A stretch of 64,000 bases of DNA. It comes from Gari tellinella (lineage: Eukaryota > Mollusca > Bivalvia > Cardiida > Psammobiidae). The notes under the pieces were generated by a model. The model saw nothing but the letters and a program-made list of their open reading frames with translations. It made no database searches and was not told the origin of the DNA. The DNA lies in contig OV277859.1 of assembly GCA_922989275.2 (NCBI GenBank), positions 84,688,198-84,752,197 of the forward strand, given 5' to 3'. Positions 43,088 through 54,127 of the stretch are shown in pieces; the stretch's first letter is position 1; each line of letters starts with the position of its first letter. The translations under genes and the position numbers were made by a program.

Positions 43088-43127
43088 GTGTGTTTAGTGT
43101 ACCACAGCCCAGGGGACACACCAAACA
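43088..43127 (+). CDS. NADK2: NADK2 exon 8 (residues 373-386)
   Basis: Only 40 nt, between TTTTGCAG and GTGAGT, 26 bp after a MITE. It encodes VFSVPQPRGHTK with split Gly373 and His386. It aligns with the RVFSSS segment of other NADK2 proteins, and its phases fit exons 7 and 9. Confidence 0.88.
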
Positions 43128-43181
43128 GTGAGTGATGAAACTTTTTGTGTTTACCTCCCCCAGGTCCCATAGAAGCCCCTT

Positions 43182-43411
43182 TTAACCCTATCCCTTATAG
43201 AATCGACTTTTAGCACATGCATTCTATTCATCCGCTGAAGAAAATAGTTCCAATATATACCGTAATGAATATGTGTCATATTTAATACTTTCCTTATTGT
43301 AGCAGGTAATAGCTTAAAGCAGCCATATGGCGCATTCTGCTTTACTTTCAACCTGCTTTAAGTAGTCATCTATTATCAAAACTAGAAACAGGCTATCGGG
43401 TAATGGGTTAA
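43182..43411. mobile_element. Family A MITE (intron 8)
   Basis: TTAACCCTATCCCTTATAGA to GGGTAATGGGTTAA. The central palindrome is shortened (AAAGCAGCCATATGGCGC). Confidence 0.8.
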
Positions 43412-43415
43412 TGTA

Positions 43416-43570
43416 TTAATTTATTCCTCCATTGAAGAAAATAGTTCCAATTTATACAGTCATAAACATGTACCAAAAGAAACAGTTTCTATATTTTGCT
43501 TTACTTTCAACCTGATTTAAATACTCACCTTCCTTCAAAGCTAGAAACAGGCTCTGGGGTAAAGGGTTAA
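43416..43570. repeat. Internally deleted family A MITE (intron 8)
   Basis: TTAATTTATTCCTCCATTGA, AGAAAATAGTTCCAATTTAT, then directly TTTGCTTTACTTTCAACCTG and GGGGTAAAGGGTTAA. The left half of the palindrome is lost. Confidence 0.75.
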
Positions 43571-43979
43571 GTAGCATCGTTGGCCGGTCAGTCTGCGGTC
43601 TGTCTGCAAAGTCTTGTACAATGAACCCCTCCTTCCGTTTCAATCTGATTCACCTGATACTTGGCATAAATGTTAATCAGGATAGTAAATGTGTAAGACA
43701 AATATTTTAGGTCTCTTTGGACCTTGACTTCTGGTCTTGATTATTGAAAACCTTGTCCAGAGCATAACTCCTTGACTATGCTATATAGGATTCAAAACCT
43801 GGTCTGTGTATACATATTGGGATTGCTCAGTGTCACATACCACTTTCAGGTCAATTTGACTTTGACCTTGACCTCTGATCTTGATAATTGAAAAACCTTG
43901 TCAGGAGCATATCGTCTAAGATTACCAAACCTGAAGTACGATGACTGAAAAGTTATGAAGATGTGTTTGTCTGTTTCAG

Positions 43980-44115
43980 TATTCGTATAGCTTCTAGGAT
44001 GTGGGATGCCAGTTTGGTTGTAGATGGTGGTTGCTCATTCCGGTTTAATGATGGTGCCATTGCCACTTGTGAGATGGTAGACGAGGATGCATTGAGAACT
44101 GTGCACTTCACTTAG
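43980..44115 (+). CDS. NADK2: NADK2 exon 9 (residues 386-430, stop)
   Basis: Acceptor GTCTGTTTCAG. It encodes IRIASRMWDASLVVDGGCSF, RFNDGAIATCEMVDEDALRT and VHFT, then TAG at 44113-44115. The VVDGG..F.FNDGA block and ..LRTV end match the C-terminus of animal NADK2. The 3' UTR and poly-A site are not determined. Confidence 0.95.
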
Positions 44116-44319
44116 TACTGAATTGACTCATTACTTGACTAGAAAGGGACTAAGGATATTGACCTATCTCTTACTGAATAACTCTATATAACTCTGCCAA
44201 CATTAAGTCAAACCTGTGTTGAGTAATTTTTCAAATCAGGATGGCAGTGAAAAAATTGTCAGTGAAAGGGTAAAACACTGACTGTTGAAATTTCTAATTT
44301 TGCAACAGTAGACATATAG
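44116..44319 (+). other. NADK2: NADK2 3' UTR candidate
   Basis: Sequence directly after the stop, with no repeat match up to the hairpin at 44320. No canonical AATAAA is close to the stop (GAATAAC is present near 44176), so the transcript end is unknown. Confidence 0.4.
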
Positions 44320-44462
44320 GATCTGTCATGAGTCTATGTGTGAGACAAGCTGTTCTCAAGTGAGTCTAGAAATGAAATGTTATTAAGCAAGCCTTGGCGA
44401 GCTTAATATTCTAGACGAGGTTGAGATCAGCTTGTCTCATACATCGATGAGTGACAGATTCT
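44320..44462. repeat. Hairpin MITE with GCAAGCCTTGGCGAGC loop
   Basis: Arms GATCTGTCATGAGTCTATGT / ACATCGATGAGTGACAGATT and TGAGACAAGCTGTTCTCAA / TTGAGATCAGCTTGTCTCA surround GCAAGCCTTGGCGAGC (44396-44411). A wider inverted pair TTTCTCACATAAC (44464) and GTTATGTGAGAAA (44639) suggests it is part of a larger element to about 44655. Confidence 0.75.
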
Positions 44463-44937
44463 TTTTCTCACATAACCAACAATTTAATGTATTTTTAAAA
44501 CAATAGGCCGTTTTAGAATCCCAGTGATGTAATAACGCCTTTATAAATAGTGACGTTAGAGTGATGTCATCAAAGAGATCTCACACATGTTGGAGACAAG
44601 GATATTCCGGATCGTTGTTCGCTATTGAAAACCAGGGTAGTTATGTGAGAAAACAATGTTTGCAGATAACAGAATTGCTCTCAAAGAGTTAAAGAAGATT
44701 TACTTAACACAACTTTGACTACAATGTGCAGAAATTGAATTCACATTAATTTTCTAAATGGCATAACTCAGCATTACATGTACAAGATATATTGTTAATT
44801 TGTTACTTGCATTCCAAAATGTATATGTTACAAAGGAGCTGTGTTGAACAATGAAGGTTTGATTTTATTAGTGTTATCTTGCCATGGGAAATTTGAAAGA
44901 AACAAAGAAAAGGATGTATCATTGTAGCTTTGTTTTC

Positions 44938-45118
44938 TCTCTGTAGCCTAGTGGTTAAGTCACTGTGATTGACAATCATTAAGCTCCTCCTCACTGTGGG
45001 TTCGAATCCTGGTCTGGACACTTCAGATATTTCATGTAGGGAAACCTTCAAGCTGGCTTACTGAAGCTGGATGTTTCATTATGACTGAAATACCTGTACT
45101 GTTAAAGTGACGAAGATC
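44938..45118 (+). mobile_element. V-SINE-like tRNA SINE, truncated
   Basis: TAGCCTAGTGGTTAAGTCAC and GTGGGTTCGAATCCTGG are box A and B of a tRNA-like head. The body has TTCATGTAGGGAAACCTTCA, AGCTGGCTTACTGAAG and TATGACTGAAATACCTGTAC, the same family as 54314-54587 with part of the centre deleted. TGACTGAAATACTGTTGAAA-type ends mark V-SINEs, a superfamily with molluscan members (from memory). Confidence 0.75.
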
Positions 45119-45479
45119 TTAACAAATCCTAAATCTGACAACTCTTTGTTTTAAGGAGTCTTCTGCCTTAAACATAGTTGATTATAGATGATTTGCTCTT
45201 TTGGTTTGCTCTTTTGGCTATGGAGAAGGGGGTTAAATTACATTTGATCAGGGTTCAAGCTATATCCAAAAGGTTTCCTCGTATCAATGTGACCTCTCAC
45301 TGGTCATGTGATCAAAACCATTACAGTATTGCAGATTAAAGGGAATGTGACATGTCTGAAAATTCCAAGGTAAAGGAAAAACTTTCGTTCATTCTCTGAG
45401 TTCAAGAGCCTAAGTACTCCAAGTTCTAGCTGTTTGATGCAATGCTTGACTCTTACAGTTACTATTTAGATTTCTTCAA

Positions 45480-45610
45480 GTACAGTGCTCCCTCCCTACA
45501 ACGGCCCTCCCAACAACGACCCCTCCTTACAACCACCCTTGCTGTAGTTCCCTAATCAGGACAATGATATCTAACGCTTTTACTGCTACAATATTGTCTG
45601 CTTAAAATTG
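45480..45610. repeat. Family C MITE half
   Basis: TA then CAGTGCTCCCTCCCTACAAC, CCTTGCTGTAGTTCCCTAAT and CAATATTGTCTGCTTAAA. Confidence 0.75.
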
Positions 45611-45626
45611 TTGTCTAATGTTTTAT

Positions 45627-46857
45627 AGGGCTGTAACGATTCACCGGTGCACCGGTGATTCGAAATCATGAACGGACGAATTAGCCGTATCGTATCGCGG
45701 ACGAAAAAACAATCCGTATCTCGATTCTCTTTTATACATTACATTGCAACAGAAGTGTTCTAAAACTTTATTATGTAATAAAATCGGACAATTATTAGCT
45801 TCTTTCACAAGACATTCGATCTTATAGCCTGCAAACATTAATAGACCGTACCAAAAAGTTACTAGACTAAACCTTAGGTTAACTCTATATAAATAGTATG
45901 ACGTTTCGATAAACCAAAAACTGATCGCTCAGTGTCGCATTTGTACTTGGCATAAAATAACGAAACCCTTGCGGGTATTTTCGTTAACAAAATAAAGAAT
46001 ATATAAGAATTTAATTAATGTGGGATTCGCACGTAAGAAAGGATACAATACCGGGTATGTGTTTAGATGGAAAAATGCAATGGATATACTTACGACAATA
46101 GATGTGAAGTGTGAGTGAATGTCATACATTCTTTGTTGAATCAAACTGAGACTGCAGTTACCTTTTCTAATATTGTATCTTAATAATTGAAAATGATCTA
46201 CCTAAGAATATCTAAAACGAAATCGTAACAGAGCAATCAGGTTTTTAAGTAGAACGCGGTATGAAAATTGAATCACATGTCACCGATTTTTTCCGTTACT
46301 GAACCGGATTATACTCCCCATTCTTGTTACTGTGGGATAGTTACTAATTTTAGAATGAGGATTTCCCCAGGTTTCATTTAGATGAGAAAATAGCGAAGTA
46401 ATAGATCTACTCCATGGAAAAACGAAACAACAGTGGCAAACTGTATAGGATTCTTACCTGGAACAAATGATGGGGTTTTTATTAAAAGCGTGACCTAAAA
46501 AAACACTTCGTAGTTTGACTAGGCCATTCGGGTAAGTAACTGCGAGGGAATGCGAGACTGGGAGACCGAACTGGGTCATTACCAGTAAATGCTTTTCTAA
46601 CACAGGCCAATGTCGAACAGTTTGAACATATGTTTTACACAGCACTATTGTTTGCTTGTACGAATTGGACATTTGATCCTGATCTGTCACAAGTCATTGC
46701 ATGCTTCAATTATGCTAACAAAAAGGGGGGAAATCCAAATTTATCTTTTAAACTGAGACTTGTTATATATTAAAAGAATTGGGATACGTATCGAGAATCG
46801 CATGTCAGTATCGCAATACGTATCGTATCGTCACCTGACTCAAGATACACAGCCCTA
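45627..46857. mobile_element. hAT-like element, about 1.2 kb
   Basis: The ends TAGGGCTGTAACGATTC (left) and, inverted, TAGGGCTGTGTATC (right) are followed inward by ATCGTATCGCGGACG / ACGTATCGTATCGTC. The flanks ATGTTTTA and TTGTTTTA could be a duplication with one mismatch. TAGGGCTGTAACGATT-type tips are common on hAT elements in animals. No transposase was recognised; the 78-codon minus-strand frame at 46454-46690 has no domain signature. Confidence 0.6.
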
Positions 46858-46920
46858 AATTGTTTTACTCAATGATACATATAAGTGGACATTTTGACAG
46901 AAGAAATATAATGACGAGTG

Positions 46921-47096
46921 ACAAACAGCTTGAATCTAGAACAGACGCCGTGTTACGGGGCGTCTGATCTGGATTCAAGCTGTTTGCAAATGTAAGCCAA
47001 GTCTTTACTTTTCCTTCCAAAAATGGCTCCCTCCGAACAACACACACAATCTGTATCTCCCATTGGTTGTCGTTGTAGAGAGGGAGCACTGTAAAA
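46921..47096. repeat. Family C MITE half with hairpin
   Basis: Stem ACAGCTTGAATCTAGAACAG / CTGATCTGGATTCAAGCTGT, then CCCATTGGTTGTCGTTGTAG and AGAGGGAGCACTG followed by TA. Nearly the same as 32943-33083. Confidence 0.8.
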
Positions 47097-47698
47097 TGAA
47101 AACAAAACTGTGTTTGGAGGTACATGTATCAGTTTTGAATAAGACTGCAAGACATTTAATTTGTACTAAGATTTGTGATATACATGTTTTGTTGTTCATG
47201 TGACCTTTCGTTACACATTGTATATCTGCAGAGTTTGTATTTTATGGACAACTTAACCATTTCTTCATGGACTTTTGATGAGCCGTCTGTTTGTCTTACT
47301 GTCCACCTTGGCCATAAGTTTATACCTACATGCGATAGAGACTTCATATTTGATATTTTTACCCAACTCAAAAAGCTCTTGATCTCAGTACAAAATAGGT
47401 CATGTCAGACACAGGGCAAGGTCATTTAAAGGTCATGGTCACATTGGGAGATATAGTATTTCACGAATATATCTTGCTCAGTGTTTGTAACAAGCGATTG
47501 CTTTAAGCAGGATGAAATAAAGGTCCTTTAGGAGCTCTCAGCTTTACTTTCATACTGCTTAAAGCAGTCATCTGTCAGAATTAAGGTAAAGTTTCCACTG
47601 GCACTTAATCAGAACAGGGTGGACATATAAGAAGGCATATCCATGAAGAATAGATAAAGGTACAGAAAGGCATTACTATGAGGAAAAGGATGAAGTGA
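47097..47698. other. Unassigned DNA with one weak hairpin
   Basis: A degenerate family F-like hairpin lies at 47499-47590 (GCTTTAAGCAGGATGAAATA / CATACTGCTTAAAGC). The rest is unassigned. Confidence 0.45.
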
Positions 47699-47950
47699 TT
47701 TAACCCATTAGCCCATAACCTGTTTCTCAAATTGAAGACTGGTGTCCACTTAAAGCAGGTTGAAAGTAAAGCAGAATGTGCCTTAAGGCACATTCTGCTT
47801 TACTTTCAACCTGCTTTAAGCTACTATGTGCTAGAATATATAAAATATTACTTCTGGTACATTCATAAATGTATAAAGAAGAACTATTTTCTACAGCAGA
47901 GGAATAAATTAGATGCGTATAAAGGCGTATTTATGGGGTAATAGGTTTAA
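47699..47950. mobile_element. Family A palindromic MITE
   Basis: TTAACCCATTAGCCCATAAC to GGGGTAATAGGTTTAA. The central GTGCCTTAAGGCAC palindrome is intact. Confidence 0.85.
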
Positions 47951-48321
47951 AAGGTTTTGTTAGTTTGAAGTTGTATGTACCTCAACCTTTTGAAAATCAT
48001 ATCATGCTAGAAACTTTTGACAAAGTTGGAAAAAGAGTGGTGATAAGACTCGATACAATGACATCTGTTACAACCGAATTCTCACTTACCAACACAAATT
48101 CCGTGGGAAAGGACCTGCACAAAGCTACATACATGAGATTCAATAAGACGGCAAACTCATTACAACAACATTTTTGTTAGGAACGAACTGTGTCGTTGCA
48201 TCGAGTCCTGACTGTTTAAACCTAAAACAATACTATAACTTTTGTACATTGCACACAAGGTAGATTGTCTGCTAGTCTAGTTTCTTATATATGGAGACAT
48301 GAATCAAATCAAAATATCTGC

Positions 48322-48567
48322 TTAACTCTTTCAACACCATGGATCTGTTTCAAATATACTTGTTACATTTGCAAACAGTGTAGACCAAGATCAGAGGAAT
48401 CCTATAGTAGCTACAATCTGGGTCTACAGTGTTTGCTTATTTAGACCAGTATCTAGTAAAACACCCTGTATTCCAAGTAGACTGGTTCATGTTTTGGTAA
48501 CTAAAATGATCCACAAGGGAACTTAATAACCCACAAGCAAGAGTTTACTTAATGTTGAAAGAGTTAA
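48322..48567. mobile_element. Family B2 hairpin MITE, TTAA-flanked
   Basis: TTAACTCTTTCAACACCATG to GTTGAAAGAGTTAA. The stem GCAAACAGTGTAGACCAAGA pairs with CTGGGTCTACAGTGTTTGC. It belongs to the same subfamily as 63591-63833 (shared TTCCAAGTAGACTGGTTCAT). Confidence 0.8.
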
Positions 48568-48653
48568 GTAAATGTACAACAATATTTTCTAATCATTAAA
48601 GAGATATTATTGTTTATACATTTAGTTAGAACTATCTTCTTTTTTTGCCATTT

Positions 48654-49926
48654 TTAGCTCACCTGAGCCAACGGCTCAGAATGAGCTATTGTGACTGCTC
48701 TTTGTCGTCTGGTGTCCATTGTCAGTCCACATTTTCAAATCACTTCTCCTCTTTAAGCTTTGACCTAAATTCAACCAAACTTCACCAGAAGCATCAGTAG
48801 GGAACGAAAAGTCTTTAAAAATTGTGGGTGGTGTCATTTTTTCCTTGTTGCCATGGCAACCATGCACAAAACCTAGGAACATCTTCTACGAACTAATGGT
48901 CCGATTTAAATTTGGTTTTCACCAAAATGTTTCTGAATCAACCAACTTTATAAGGTGTTCAAAGAATTTTGATCTGTAAAAAAAATATGGCCTCTAGAGG
49001 GCGTTTTCAGTTTCAATGTTCTGTAATATCAAGTAAAAAGTTAAGAACCTTCTAGAAGTTATAATTTTGCCCACATCTTTTTGAGATTTTGTCAGTGTCC
49101 TCTCCTTGACAAAATTTAGGTCATACATGAATATAGGTACAGTATTATTGGGCCATAAAGTAGGTCAGCAGGTCAATTCACAGGAAAAGCTTTTTGTCAC
49201 CCAAGGGGTCATATTTTTAGGCCAATCTTCTTGAAACCTCCTTGAAATGACCATCTTGACAAAAGCTAGGCAATAAATGAATATGGATTATGAAGGTTAA
49301 GAAAGTAGGTCAGTAGGCCAAACCATAGAAAAAGCTTCTAAACACTCTAGGAACCATATTTTTAGCCATAATTTCATTTGATTGCCTTTACATAATCTAG
49401 GCAATGTAGTAATATGGATTACTTGTGGTCAAAAAGGTCAAATCATAGGAAAAGCTGTAGAGTACTCTTGGGCCCACATTTAAGATCATGAAATGAGCTG
49501 AGGAAAATCACCTTGACAAAATCTATGTCATGTAATTATGAAGATGAATTTTGTAGGGTTTAAAAGTAAGTCAGTAGGCCAAATCAAAGAATTGGCTTCT
49601 GAACAATTTACGAGCAATATATTTTTAGCCCCCAAACCCAGGAAACTTGCTCAGAATAATAACCTAGACACAATCTAATTAATGTATGAATACTGGTATG
49701 AGTTATGTCAGGTCAAAAAGTAGGGCATTAGGTCAAATCATAGGAAAAGCTATTGAACACACTTGAGGCCATACTGAAACCCAAGCTCGATAAATCACCT
49801 TGATCACCTTGAAAATAGTTACCGTAGGTCATTTGACCACCTATAAGCATTACTTTCACGACCTTGCCCAGTCAGCTTAGGTACTATGTCCTCAGGTGGG
49901 CGATTTGAGGGCCATGGCCGTCTTGT
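48654..49926 (+). mobile_element. Family D pearl/Helentron-like long repeat
   Basis: The head hairpin AGCTCACCTGAGCC...GGCTCAGAATGAGCT is followed by TATTGTGACTGC. The tail is GTCCTCAGGTGGGCGATTTG and GGGCCATGGCCGTCTTGTT. The body has phrases repeated within it, such as GGTCAGTAGGCCAAACCATA and TAGGAAAAGCT. No coding region. It has the same ends as 38119-39352, but the core is different and not a simple tandem array. Confidence 0.65.
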
Positions 49927-50286
49927 TTAAGATTTTTCTAGATTCACGAGTGATACTAAGTACTGTGAATCTCAATTTCTCAAGCTTATTGAATGAGTAT
50001 GAACAGTCTAGAGCAAAACAGCAAAATGATAGTTCATGTATTGTGAGATATTATTGCTTTGTATTATTATGAAATGATATGTATTATGGGAATTAACCCC
50101 TTCACGGCTAAGAAATGCTGTATCATTATGTGTTATTTTATATGCTTCTGTTAATGTTTTGTATACAAATTACAAATTTGTATGAAGCAACCATTGAATA
50201 TACTGCTGTTGTTTAAAGCACAGGTAGAAGCTTAACACAGAGCAAATGTGAAGTAGAAAGCTCCTGTAAGAGCTCTCCTCTTTATG
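49927..50286. other. Unassigned DNA with family F hairpin
   Basis: 50222-50285 holds the weak hairpin GAAGTAGAAAGCTCCTGTAA / AGAGCTCTCCTCTTTATG. Otherwise nothing was recognised. Confidence 0.45.
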
Positions 50287-50655
50287 TTAACCCTTTACCT
50301 CATAGCCTGTTTATAGTTTTGAAGACTGGTGACCACTTAAAGCAGGTTGAAAGTAAAGCAGAATGTGCCTTAAGGCACATTCTGCTTTACTTTCAGCCTG
50401 CTTTAACCCTTTACCTCATAGCCTGTTTCTAGTTTTGAAAACAGGTGACCACTTAAAGCAGGTTGAAAGTAAAGCAGAATGTGCCCTTAAGGCACATTCT
50501 GCTTTACTTTCAACCTGCTTTAAGCTAAAATCTGCTAGGCTATATAAAATATTTGTAATGGTAATTGTTCATGAAGGTATAAACTGGAACTTTTTTTTTC
50601 AGCGGAGGAATAAATTAAATACGCTAAAAGTAGCTTCTATGGGGGAAAGGGTTAA
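50287..50655. mobile_element. Family A MITE with duplicated left half
   Basis: The left half (TTAACCCTTTACCTCATAGC...GCACATTCTGCTTTACTTTC) occurs twice, about 119 bp apart, before a single right half ending GGGGGAAAGGGTTAA. A second copy probably inserted into the TTTAA of the first, or unequal exchange occurred. The 116-codon frame here is a translation of these palindromes. Confidence 0.85.
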
Positions 50656-51112
50656 TCCTGCATTATCTAGTCGCTTGTCTTTTTGCAATACTTTTCATTC
50701 ACTAGTTGCTTAATACAAACTTTATTGTTATGTCCTAAATGGTTTATAGTCTTATGCTATTTTGCCAAAAAAGTATTTTAATGTACGATTTTTTGTATAT
50801 TAATAATCATGTTATCGGTACAGTAAAACCTGTGTTATGCGGCCTCGTAAAAAAAGGTAAATTAATTTATCATATAAATTGCAGTCTGGGAGTGGAATAG
50901 AGCCATTATACAAATATCGTAATCCACTAGTGGAATATTGTCTTTTGGGATCAGGCCAAACCTTTCCATTCTCTAGCGCTGCATGTAGCTGGCCACCGAA
51001 TGACGTCATTTGCAATGAACAACGTCATGTTTTGGCGTAAAATCTATATAGCGGAGGGACTATAAACTACGGTTTTGATTGATTTGATAGGTGTTTAAAA
51101 TTGTTAGGTGAT
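50656..51112. other. Unassigned DNA
   Basis: No feature was recognised in this AT-rich stretch. Confidence 0.4.
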
Positions 51113-51272
51113 AGATAGAATCTCACATTTTCGTGCTCATTATTTATCATTTTTAATAAACGAGTTGACTAAAATAATATGACGCAAGCCTTGGCGAGCA
51201 TCATATTATTTTAGTCAACGAGTTTATTAAAAATGATAAATAATGAGCACGAATGTAAGATTCTCTATATCC
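51113..51272. repeat. Near-perfect 70-bp-arm hairpin with GCAAGCCTTGGCGAGC loop
   Basis: Arms 51113-51182 and 51200-51272 (TAGAATCTCACATTTTCGTG ... inverted). The loop GCAAGCCTTGGCGAGC is the same as in the otherwise different hairpin at 44320-44462. Confidence 0.85.
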
Positions 51273-51290
51273 TTATAGAAAGGAAGCAGC

Positions 51291-51538
51291 TTAACCCTTT
51301 GAGCCCTAGTCCCGCATATAGGCGTCTTTTCAAACAGTGTACATGTAAATAGTACACTTGTCATGTGCAAACAGTGAAGGCCCAGATCAGAGGGCTCCGA
51401 AAGGAGCCCTCTGATCAGGGTCTTCACTGTTTGTAAGTAATGCCAAAATTTACAAAACAACTCTTAAAAGCCAGAAATGGACTAGACAAAATCGAAACTG
51501 GAATTGTCCATTTAAAGTTTCAGGGAGGAAAGAGTTAA
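51291..51538. mobile_element. Family B hairpin MITE
   Basis: TTAACCCTTTGAGCCCTAGT to GGAGGAAAGAGTTAA. The stem AGATCAGAGGGCTCCGAAAG continues into its inverse. Nearly identical to 22390-22640. Confidence 0.85.
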
Positions 51539-52062
51539 TGCAAAAGTAATGTAGAAAACTCCTATTGGATCTTTCTGCATTACTTTTGCCCTGCATTAAG
51601 CACCAAGTTGTCTTTGGAGATCCCCATGCCTCATCTTTGATGGTCGTTTAACACAGGTTTTACTGTATTATAATTTCCACTGTTCCAAATCAATTGAAAA
51701 GTAAAAACCACCTTATCATAAGAGTAACATATCAAGAAAAAAACCTTTCAGAAATAGAATTTGAGAGGACCCTAATCAGCCTCTGCTATATAAGGCATCT
51801 GATCAGGGGCTATAGGGTTTTTTCAGTCATATTCTTTTGTTTTCTACCTCTGCAAATAATGCATTTCCTGATCAGACACCACAATGCTTTTACTTGTGTG
51901 ACGGTCCGTATCTTACAACAAAAAATTCAATTCAATATTGTGATATACAGGAGGTAGTACAATTATAGTACTTGTGTAGTACAATCACTCTATAAGCAAC
52001 TGAATTGTTATTGAAACTAGAGGCTAACAAGCACAGATATTTCTCTTGTACATTGTTTTTGA
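51539..52062. other. Unassigned DNA with family F hairpin
   Basis: 51540-51606 is a hairpin of the form GCAAAAGTAATGTAGAAAAC / CTGCATTACTTTTGC. A degenerate hairpin with GGACCCTAATCAGCCTCTGC and CTGATCAGGGGCTATAGGGT follows at 51759-51815. Confidence 0.5.
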
Positions 52063-52710
52063 CTCACCTGAGCACAAAGTGCTCAAGGTGAGCTTTTTGT
52101 GATACCCCTCTGTCTGGCGTCCAGCAACAATTGCAAACAACTTCTTCTCTGAAACCAATAGCCCCAGTGTATTAGTGCTTTCTTCTGACATGGCCGAGTT
52201 ATTTTTAGATTGGAACATTCTTAAACTTTAAAAGGGATGATCATCATACTCTTTGATTTCTGAACAGCCACCTAGGGATACGGATAGCTGTATTTTTTGT
52301 GTGTAATGTAGAGTAGAGAATATATTATTCTTTCTCGTTTAAACGCAAACGCAATGCACTAAACTGTAGAAACTTACTTTAAGAACTTTCTAACTATCTT
52401 TTTAATCTGAATGGCAAACAGGCTGGAGCCTGATCAGACGCTGGGTTACCCGGCGTCTGATTTGGCTCCAACCTGTTTGCAATGGAAATAATAGTTTTAA
52501 CATATCAGTAAAATTAGCGCAGCGGCCTCGTGCTGCACGAGGATCATGATCATCTCAAGCAGGAAAGTGTACGAATTTATATCCAATGTTACCCTGTTAG
52601 TTACGGTATTCACCACCTTAAACTATTGTTCTAAAAATAACTTTGCCATGTCAGAAAAATCAGATAATAACCAAACAGCGCTTCAGGGCCTCCTGGCCCT
52701 CTTGTTTACA
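52063..52710 (+). repeat. Family D repeat, rearranged copy
   Basis: The head GACTCACCTGAGCACAAAGT / GCTCAAGGTGAGCT lies at 52060-52095. The tail AGGGCCTCCTGGCCCTCTTG lies at 52685-52706. A family B-type hairpin (52420-52485; GAGCCTGATCAGACGCTGGG / CGGCGTCTGATTTGGCTCC) is nested between them. Confidence 0.6.
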
Positions 52711-52874
52711 TGTATACCTCTATTTTTCAGGAAACTGTTTTATAGTGTTCTTTCTGATATAATGTATTCTGGAGTGAAGTAAAAGTTTGACTTGTATTGG
52801 CGGCTTCTTCTTTTTTCAGACCAGATTGTTACTTTGATAGACAATTTTTACTGACATTTTCTAAAAGTGTTTTC

Positions 52875-53120
52875 TTAACACATTCAACCCAAGCGATGAG
52901 TATAATAGTCATTAGCAAACAGAGTACCTGTGAAGAGTACTCTTGTCCTATGCAAACAGTGTAGACCCTGATCAGAGGGATCCTGCAGGAGCCCTCTGAT
53001 CAGGGTCTACACTGTTTGTAAATATGCAATATATTGTGAAAATCAACCCTTATTAATCAAAATGGACTATACTTAATTGGAAACTGGGATTGTCCATTAA
53101 ATGTTTCAGGGGTGAATGCC
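52875..53120. mobile_element. Family B hairpin MITE
   Basis: TTAACACATTCAACCCAAGC start. The stem AAACAGTGTAGACCCTGATC / GATCAGGGTCTACACTGTTT encloses AGAGGGATCCTGCAGGAGCC. The right TTAA is mutated (GGGGTGAATGC). Confidence 0.8.
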
Positions 53121-53179
53121 CAAACATGTAGCCTTGTCCAGTATAAATAGTCCCCTTGATATATTTATGAGGGGTTAAG

Positions 53180-53345
53180 GCTAGTATACCCACCTTTACA
53201 AACAGTGTCCACCCAGATCAGAGAACTCTGACAGGCGCTTTCTGATCAGGGTCTGTACTGTTACATTTTGCAGTTTATTGCAAAAAACAGCCATATGCAA
53301 GAGGGCTTTGAAGGCCCTGATAAGGCTCACTTGTAATGGAACAAT
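53180..53345. repeat. Family B MITE, degenerate
   Basis: CAAACAGTGTCCACCCAGAT / CTGATCAGGGTCTGTACTGT stem, then a shorter GAGGGCTTTGAAGGCCCTGA palindrome. Confidence 0.65.
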
Positions 53346-53414
53346 TGAGTTTCACCAATAATAACAAAACAAACTGAATCTAAATTCAAATAGAAGAACA
53401 CTCGTCTATTTTCT

Positions 53415-53627
53415 TTAACCCTTTCCCCTTTAGAAGCGTCTTTTAGCACAATTAATTTATGAATAGGTATTATAAGTAATATTTTCTATTTTCAAGCAGA
53501 TACTAGCTTAAAGCAGGCTGTAAGTAAAGCAGAATGCGCCTTAAGGCGCAATCTGCTTTACTTTCAACCTGCTTTAAGTGGTCACCTATCTTAAATACCA
53601 GAAATCCGCTATTGGGTAAAGGATTAA
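53415..53627. mobile_element. Family A palindromic MITE
   Basis: TTAACCCTTTCCCCTTTAGA to TGGGTAAAGGATTAA. Centre TGCGCCTTAAGGCGCA. Confidence 0.85.
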
Positions 53628-54127
53628 ACAGCAGTTCATTTAGGAAATCTGACTTGGTGTTAAGAAAGACAACAGAAGTATTACCCTCTATGAACTTTAT
53701 TCTCTCTCACAACATCATTGTTTCTACACAAAAAGAATGAGATACAGATTTTCTACTAAGCAAAATAACTGGACAGCAAGGATTCTAGTCATAGGCAAAT
53801 CCAAGCCTGAATAGGAATATATGTCACGTTTTAACCCTTTCACTTACATGATACATGTACTGTCTGCTTGAATTAAATGCATTCTGACATATCTAACAAG
53901 CGTTTTGGATTCAGATCTGATGTCAAGAAACTGGACATCAGGTGCCCGTCTTACGAAAAAAAACGGACGCATATATAAGTGACCAGGGTTCTACCGTTGC
54001 TTAACCCCAGATATGACTATTGAAACTCTTTCAAAATTCTCCCTTGCAATTGAAGATCTCTATATCTGCACATTAAAAAACAAGCCAATAGAAAGGAGAG
54101 CACTGAAGAACTTAAACAGTTACACCT
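53628..54127. other. Unassigned DNA
   Basis: No gene was seen. A partial family B word (TTTTGGATTCAGATCTGATG) is near 53905. Confidence 0.4.

Larger units (their letters stand above)
25917..44115 (+). other. NADK2: NADK2 gene locus: mitochondrial NAD kinase 2, nine exons
   Basis: The nine coding exons total 1293 nt (430 codons plus TAG). All introns are GT...AG, and the phases agree at each junction. The protein aligns along its whole length with animal NADK2, which is about 440 residues long (comparison from memory). It phosphorylates NAD to NADP in the mitochondrial matrix, supplying mitochondrial NADPH. Seen in the protein: a basic N-terminus suited to mitochondrial import (residues 1-40), TRYEFE (61-66), the NAD-kinase signature GGDGT (140-144), PVIGINTD (158-165), NEVFFGE (264-270), TGTGST (300-305) and VVDGG..F.FNDGA (399-412). 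Introns make up more than 90% of the locus and are full of mobile elements. Confidence 0.95.

Noticed and set aside
46454..46690. Transposase fragment inside the hAT-like element
   Set aside because: No zinc-finger, hAT dimerisation or catalytic motif could be seen in the frame.
50363..50713. 116-codon protein with repeated 'CLKAHSALLS' segments
   Set aside because: It is a translation of the family A palindrome. The same peptide pieces (LKAHSALLSTCF, HLKQVESKAECALR) appear in frames all over 40-63 kb wherever that MITE lies.
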